From Solanum dulcamara (taxonomy: Eukaryota > Streptophyta > Magnoliopsida > Solanales > Solanaceae): a stretch of DNA of 64,000 nucleotides. Each line of letters begins with the position of its first letter. Within the stretch, counting starts at the first letter, position 1. The position numbers were made by a program, and so were the translations under genes. Below are positions 59,055 through 64,000 of this stretch, in pieces. The DNA lies in contig NC_077243.1 in the NCBI RefSeq assembly GCF_947179165.1, forward strand, positions 54,672,001 through 54,736,000, given 5' to 3'. Below the pieces are notes generated by a model. The model worked only from the letters and a program-made list of their open reading frames with translations, did no database searches and was not told where the DNA came from.

Positions 59055-59110
59055 ACCTACGTCGTGCTGCGACGTTAAATCAAGCACTTCTTGGGAAGCA
59101 ATCCAAGAAG
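59055..59110 (+). other. Conserved post-pol double hairpin of Athila element
   Basis: ACGTCG-TGCTG-CGACGT (59059-59075) makes a perfect 6-bp stem. CTTGG...CCAAG (59090-59094 with 59103-59107) makes a second stem. I know this GTCGTGC-GCGACGTTAAATCAAGC block from memory as common after Athila pol, but its role is unknown to me. Confidence 0.6.
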
Positions 59111-60636
59111 TTTTTGTTTTTGTTTTTTTTTTAAATTTTCTCTTCTAGTCTTACTTTTTTAGGATAGTATAGGTTAAGTTAGGGTCCGTATCAAAATAAA
59201 ATCAAGAAAAAAAGGTAGGTCTAATGGATGTTACATGTGTAGGGATCAAAAGAAAAAGATGAAAATTATAAGTACAGAAGGCTCTACAGATTGTCTCTAC
59301 GGGTCGTAGGTTGTTCTATGGCTCATAGACACTATTTGTAGAAACCTAGGAATTGACATCATGAAGGAATTGGTCTATGAACCCTTTCTGAGATTCGTTC
59401 ATCCATTGATGGATTGTAGTTGGTGTTCGTAGAAGTCAGATTTCAGGACCTGCTGCAGCTATAAGTCTATTAGTGCATACTACAGATTGATAGAACTCTA
59501 TGGTCTGTAGTCTGTGCTCGTAGACCCCATGTATATTTCTAAATTTTCCTAAGTGTTGAGTCAACTTACGGAACCTACCTACGGATTGTGGAATGGACCA
59601 TGGTTCGTAGATGGGCTTTGTCAAAACCTAGTACATTTAATTCTTCACTGACCCGACCCGCACTACAAAGGGTAATAAAAACTCCTCGATTTAATTTTTT
59701 TCTATCATATTCAAACTTCTTCCCAAACCTTCATCCTCTATAAATAAACCTCCAAAACTTCCATTTCTCTCTAACTGCTCATATCACCATCCAAAAAACC
59801 TCTATTTTAATAATCTCTAATCGGCACCATCAATAAATCGCACCAAATACATTGGAAAAAAGGGATTACGGCATAGGTTAGTGAAGAATTCAAGTTCAAG
59901 CGTTGGTCTTAGACTGTTCAAACACTCACGCAACCTAAATATCATATATTAAAGATATGGGTCCATCCCAATGACATTGATTTAGATGTTTGGTTGTTCA
60001 AACTTAACCTAAGGTTTTATAGAAACCAAAAATAAGCACGAATATAAGATTGAATCTTAGGGAGGATTGGTTTATGGATCTATATATGTAAATTCATGTG
60101 AATATGTATGTTGGGTTGTTTACAAATAAGCACATGTAGGCTTGAAATGTAAACAAATGTACTGACTTGGGTGTTTCATGCCTACGAAGGTCTTCTAGGG
60201 GTCGTGGTTCATCCCACGACCTATAATTCCCTTCGTAGGGAATATCTGATAGTCCAATAAATAATTTTTAAAATCCCTACCTGTACGAGGGTTATCGACG
60301 GTTCGTAGAATTGTCTACGAATCGCAGAAAACACTTGTACATGGATGTTTTCCTAAATTGAAATTTCCAGCAGCTAAAGTGTGGGAACTATGGGTTGACC
60401 TACAGTCTAGGACCTTTTGATGGACCGTACTTTTGGTCCGTAGTTCCAACTTCTAAGACTTAAATTTTGAGCCTTCCTTCCTATGATGGGGTCCTACAAC
60501 TCGTAGTCTCTTCTACGGTCCATAGAGACCCCCTCATGGGACCGAAAACATTAATTTCAGTACTAATTTTTTATAGTATTCTAAATTTCTTTGTTTTCTT
60601 TCTTAGTTCATAGTCACTAATTGTCCCGTAGGTACT
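59111..60636 (+). other. Athila post-pol non-coding region
   Basis: A pyrimidine run (59115-59140) opens it. Repeated CG-centred words such as CTACGGGTCGTAGG, TACGGACCATGG-like and CTACGAATCGCAG occur at 59285-59640 and 60180-60540. It has no coding potential beyond chance frames. In Athila elements such a spacer separates pol from a last ORF. Confidence 0.6.
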
Positions 60637-61239
60637 ATGTCGCCAAAGTCAAATCCAAATCACGGAGGAAAGGCATCCATACCTTCAAAAAAAGCCACAA
60701 CTCTGAAGCTCAAGACTCGACTACACAATAATCTCATTGATGATGAAAAAGTGGCTCCGAGGAGGAGTACCCCATCATGCATGATTCACCCATCGAGCTA
60801 TGGACAACTCCTAACTAAAGCAAACAAATTACAATGGTACCAGAGCCGGTTGGAATGTCCTTTCCTCCCAGCACCACAGCAATATGTACATCCTATTAGT
60901 CTAAAGAGGGAGGAACAATATTCAGGAGAGAAGATTGACAGTAACGAGTTGGGATCACAGTCCATCTCCCAGTTCGAGTCTGGCATTTCACCTTCAGTGT
61001 CTGCCTCTCAGGGGGAACCAGAAACGCAGGAAAGGCCTTCCCAACCCATACAAATAGGGGACAGCCTAGTGGGTGGAGTGTTCTTGGAATTTTTGACATA
61101 TACTGCGATGGTCTATCACACAATGACAAAAAAGATCTGTGTTTCTACAAAAGTCCACGCAAGTGCACACGGTCTCACAAATAATATAGTGGCTCTTTTC
61201 AGAATTGGATTATTGAATCCACAGGTACTTGTCAATTAA
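60637..61239 (+). CDS. Post-pol ORF of Athila element (env-position, unknown function)
   Basis: This is an open frame of 200 residues, the longest intact frame in the Athila part. It starts MSPKSNPNHGGKASIPSKK, a basic, Lys/Ser-rich N-terminus like that of the accessory ORF I recall after pol in Solanaceae Athila elements. The middle is Ser/Gln/Glu-rich and probably disordered (residues 90-145). Residues 146-200 (GGVFLEFLTYTAMVYHTMTKK onward) are more hydrophobic but too short and polar for a clear membrane segment. No signal peptide is seen. It lacks hallmarks of an envelope glycoprotein, so env-like describes position only. Intactness among so many broken frames may be chance or late decay. 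A host exon cannot be excluded but is less likely. Confidence 0.45.
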   Translation: MSPKSNPNHGGKASIPSKKATTLKLKTRLHNNLIDDEKVAPRRSTPSCMIHPSSYGQLLTKANKLQWYQSRLECPFLPAPQQYVHPISLKREEQYSGEKIDSNELGSQSISQFESGISPSVSASQGEPETQERPSQPIQIGDSLVGGVFLEFLTYTAMVYHTMTKKICVSTKVHASAHGLTNNIVALFRIGLLNPQVLVN

Positions 61240-61829
61240 CTATTTTTACTAAATTGTATTAAATCTATTTATTTATTTCATCAAAATAAAAATGATATAA
61301 TTAATATTTTTATACTATAAATTTTGAGAATTAAATAATAAAGTAAACTTACAATATTATTGGGAAAATTCCAGGCCTGCAACATACTAACAATGTAAGT
61401 TTCGCATCTCTTTCATTGATTTCAGAAGGTTATCAAATTTCTGATTTACAGGATTGATTTTAGAATCATGGTCTCTCTACCTCTAATTGCCTACCTTTGT
61501 TAACAACCTAACTACATCATTGAGTGGGGATAAGCATGAACCAACAAAGATGTATTAATCCTACCATCCTGTCTAGTAACCAAACATGGTGTACAGGTAT
61601 GTGTCACGGGCATCCTATACATGAATTATCCTAGGCAATTCTAGAATAAACATGTTCTCTATATTCTAGGGTTTTATCTCCCTTCCGTCTCTCGAGTTCC
61701 AGGTAGACAATAAATTTATTCTAATGGATATCAGACATTAAAATAATAGAAGCAAGAATATAGGAGTAATAATAACTATAACCAACTTCATCCATAAAAT
61801 TAATGTTCAATAATCATTCGTAGCCACAG
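61240..61829. other. Unassigned AT-rich stretch before the next LTR
   Basis: I recognise no LTR end, gene or tandem repeat here. It could be the decayed remainder of the Athila post-pol ORF region or older DNA. The last five bases before the LTR are CACAG (61825-61829), a candidate left copy of the target duplication of the next element. Confidence 0.4.
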
Positions 61830-63921
61830 TGTCATGACCCAACCTAGGGCTAGTCGTAACACGATGATAGAAACCCTGAAGGGCTCTAACCAAGCCTTTT
61901 GTACATATCATAAGCATACATAAGGAAAAGTAAAAGTGGAAACATCATAAGAGAGTCTAAACCATGATTAGTAAATGAAGAATGTCACATGACAACATAG
62001 ACTCAAAAATATTGTCCAACTAGATGCCTCTACACATGACTATAGGCGGGGGATAAGAAATGTCCTTAGCTCACCCTCAACATGAAACATAACAAAAGTC
62101 TTTGAAAACAGTGACTAACTTGATGACTAGTCCCCAATAAATAAGGACTCACCATAAACACTACCGGATAGAAAAGCTTACTAGCTACGTGGACGAATAT
62201 GATCTTCAACCTAAATCACTACATTATTAGACAATGTAGGCAAAAAGTATACATTAATACGTTGGAATGTACTAAGTATATAGGCAATGCAATGCATAAA
62301 AAACCATGTTTGTACAAATGACCATTTTAAATAGCATGATAGGATAAGTAGTAAAAATCATAAGTAGTCTTTAAGAAGGATCAATGCATAATAAACCATA
62401 AGAATATCATATAAAGTAAAAGATAGGATTAGTCATTTAGAACATGAAAAGGACCATGCATATGTGGGATAGGAACCATAACCGACAATAAGACCATGCG
62501 AGCTATACCATGGAATTCCAATATTACCTCCATATCGGAGGAAAGGGGGAGACTACTTGCCAAGGTAGACTCCTACATCCTAAGTGGATCCACTAAGCAG
62601 TTATGTGCTAGGTACTCACCCCTAGTTCTTAGACTCAGGTACTCATCTCTAAGCCTTGATATTTCGGGTACTCACCTCATAGAGATTTAGATATTTGCCT
62701 CTAATCCATTTTATACCTACAGTGGAACGTAGTTATGTGATAAGAGACTTTATATAAGGACCCCATATTACGATTCCCCACCTCAAGTCCACATTTGGTG
62801 CTAAGTCAAATATCACGGAATACATACATAGCATAGAAATTATAATTTCATACATCATAGTCATTATCATAGGTTTGAAATCATAGAGTATCTCATTTTC
62901 ATAACATAAGTGCAATGCGGGTATTGACCTTCCACATTACAAGTCATACATAACAGTTCATATCATAGTTAAAATACATAATCATAATTCATATTTTGAA
63001 AATTCATGACCATAGCTTGTACTTGAAATTAGCGTAAGCCATGAATGCATGATCAATTGATTTGAAAATCATGAAATTGACTTAAAAACATGCATGATTA
63101 TAAAATTTATATTAGCCCATACATAATTCATTTAGATAATATCATTAGAAAGTATAATTGAAAATACTCATAATTTTCATCATGAATCCTAGAAATCAAA
63201 ATAGAAGAATTCATGGAAAAATTCTTCAATTTAATGCAATAACCATCAATTTATATCAAAATAGACTCATGATCATACTTTGAATCATAATTCATGAAAT
63301 ATGAATATAGATCATAAAACCCATAAAATACCATACTTTAATTTCATAGAATACTTGAGAAATTGTTTGGGCTTCATGGATGAAAGAATCCATGAATCAA
63401 CACCCACATACCTTAAGTGAGAACAACAAATAATTTAGAAGAACTTGAGAGTTTTAATGGAGAGCTTGAGTGAATTTACTTAAAATCTTCAATGGAGCCC
63501 TTGAGAGTCTTTTGTAAAGAGAGAAATATTTGAGTAGGTGAATTGTAGAAGAATGAATAGAATTAGGGGTTTAGGTAATTTATAGAGTTGAATTAGGTAA
63601 AATGTCTAGGCTCATTAGACAACAATATGGGAAACGTCTAATACGCCCTAACTAAAAATCCAACTCGGCCAGAAAAACCTAGCCAGGTCCGCGACGTAGA
63701 CCTGGCGTGAACCTTTCTATTTTGTGCAGTTTGTTCAGAAATATATCTTTTGATCAACGGGTCCTAAAAATGCACCGAAACTATTTTCCTGTAGGGTTTG
63801 ACCCCTTGATCGATATTCTGAACTCAGATTTTCCAAAAAGATTAAGGATAAGGCATTACATGAGCGGCCTAATCCCAAGGCATTCTTAAGGCACTTATGA
63901 GCTTTGTTGAGGGATGCTATA
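61830..63921 (-). repeat. 3' LTR of another minus-strand family-A element
   Basis: It begins TGTCATGACCCAACCTAGGG and ends GATGCTATA (decayed from GGTGTTACA), about 2092 bp. It matches 3978-6103 and 7713-9854 throughout, including the GGTACTCACCTC units (about 62605-62705) and the CG-word cluster (about 63685-63725). An about 100-bp stretch at 62285-62460 differs from the other two copies. Confidence 0.9.
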
Positions 63922-64000
63922 ATATTTCCTTCTTGGGAACATTCATCCTCGAATGAGATTCAAATAATATAGGAAGGACATGGATAAAAGACTAGCAACC
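63922..64000 (-). mobile_element. PPT and interior start of minus-strand family-A element
   Basis: The reverse complement reads a decayed polypurine tract (AAGAAGGAAATAT), preceded by the CATTCG-AGGA-TGAATG hairpin (plus 63940-63955, one stem pair lost). The rest of the element lies to the right of the window. Confidence 0.8.

Larger units (their letters stand above)
38475..61829 (+). mobile_element. Athila-type Ty3/gypsy retrotransposon F, interrupted twice
   Basis: A 5' LTR ending at 43562, a degenerate Athila-style primer site, gag, pol (protease, RT, RNase H, integrase) and a post-pol region with a further ORF are in the expected order. Insertions H (39833-43291) and G (46862-56591) split it. 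No 3' LTR of this family is found before the minus-strand LTR at 61830, so the right end is missing or lies beyond. The left end at 38475 is tentative. Confidence 0.8.

Noticed and set aside
61400..61465. Possible splice acceptors TTGATTTCAG and TGATTTACAG after the Athila ORF
   Set aside because: They are single short matches in AT-rich DNA without a matching donor or a coding exon after them.
1..64000. tRNA, rRNA, CRISPR arrays, host genes or a new multi-gene system
   Set aside because: None could be supported by reading both strands. The only tRNA-related words are the primer binding sites, and all recognisable proteins belong to LTR retrotransposons.

Overview
This is repeat-rich nuclear plant DNA. 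I see no host gene, tRNA, rRNA or CRISPR array. Chromodomain-bearing Ty3/gypsy (Tekay/Del-type) pol remnants, an Athila-type gag-pol, tRNA-Met-type primer sites and the LTR sequence styles all point to pericentromeric heterochromatin of a Solanaceae genome. Capsicum is my best guess and Solanum or Nicotiana are possible; the genus is an inference from memory of LTR style. Every long reading frame is either a decayed retrotransposon gene or a chance frame inside an LTR.

Layout, with family letters that are mine. 1-808: 3' end of a family-B/C-type LTR, cut by the window edge. 809-13594: a plus-strand Tekay element (family A) without its 5' LTR, split by a minus-strand family-A element at 3978-9854 that keeps both LTRs but only 1.6 kb of interior. 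13595-14816: minus-strand gag fragment of another gypsy element. 14817-29298: a plus-strand Tekay element (family C) whose 5' LTR is split by a 3.5-kb solo LTR (family B, 15616-19132) and whose 3' LTR is cut off at about 29298. 29299-35594: an LTR of family D split by a second family-B solo LTR (30464-34274) with a perfect 5-bp target duplication. 35595-38474: AT-rich DNA ending in a Tat/Ogre-style LTR end, then a further LTR scrap. About 38475-61829: an Athila element (family F). Its 5' LTR holds a minus-strand solo LTR (family H, 39833-43291), and its reverse transcriptase gene is split by a Tekay element (family G, 46862-56591) flanked by perfect CTATC duplications. 61830-64000: the 3' LTR and first interior bases of another minus-strand family-A element that leaves the window.

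The genes do not form a working pathway. They are gag, protease, reverse transcriptase, RNase H, integrase and chromodomain remnants of copy-and-paste elements inserted into one another. Relative order is readable from the nesting: Athila F is older than G and H, C is older than the B solo LTR inside it, D is older than its B solo LTR, and plus-strand A is older than minus-strand A. Many premature stops look like C-to-T (or complementary G-to-A) changes of Gln, Arg and Trp codons, as expected for long-methylated DNA.

The most interesting signals are non-coding. One is a hairpin just upstream of the polypurine tract whose stem changes in a compensatory way between families A/C and G. Another is a multi-hairpin module kept in the 3' third of the B and C LTRs. 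A third is a G-box-rich LTR promoter decaying by CpG loss, with a TA repeat at the TATA position. The fourth is a chimeric 5' end of element G, with an extra partial LTR, a scrap resembling the Athila target, and an abrupt change in LTR-LTR similarity that suggests gene conversion or ectopic recombination. I found no convincing new protein system.
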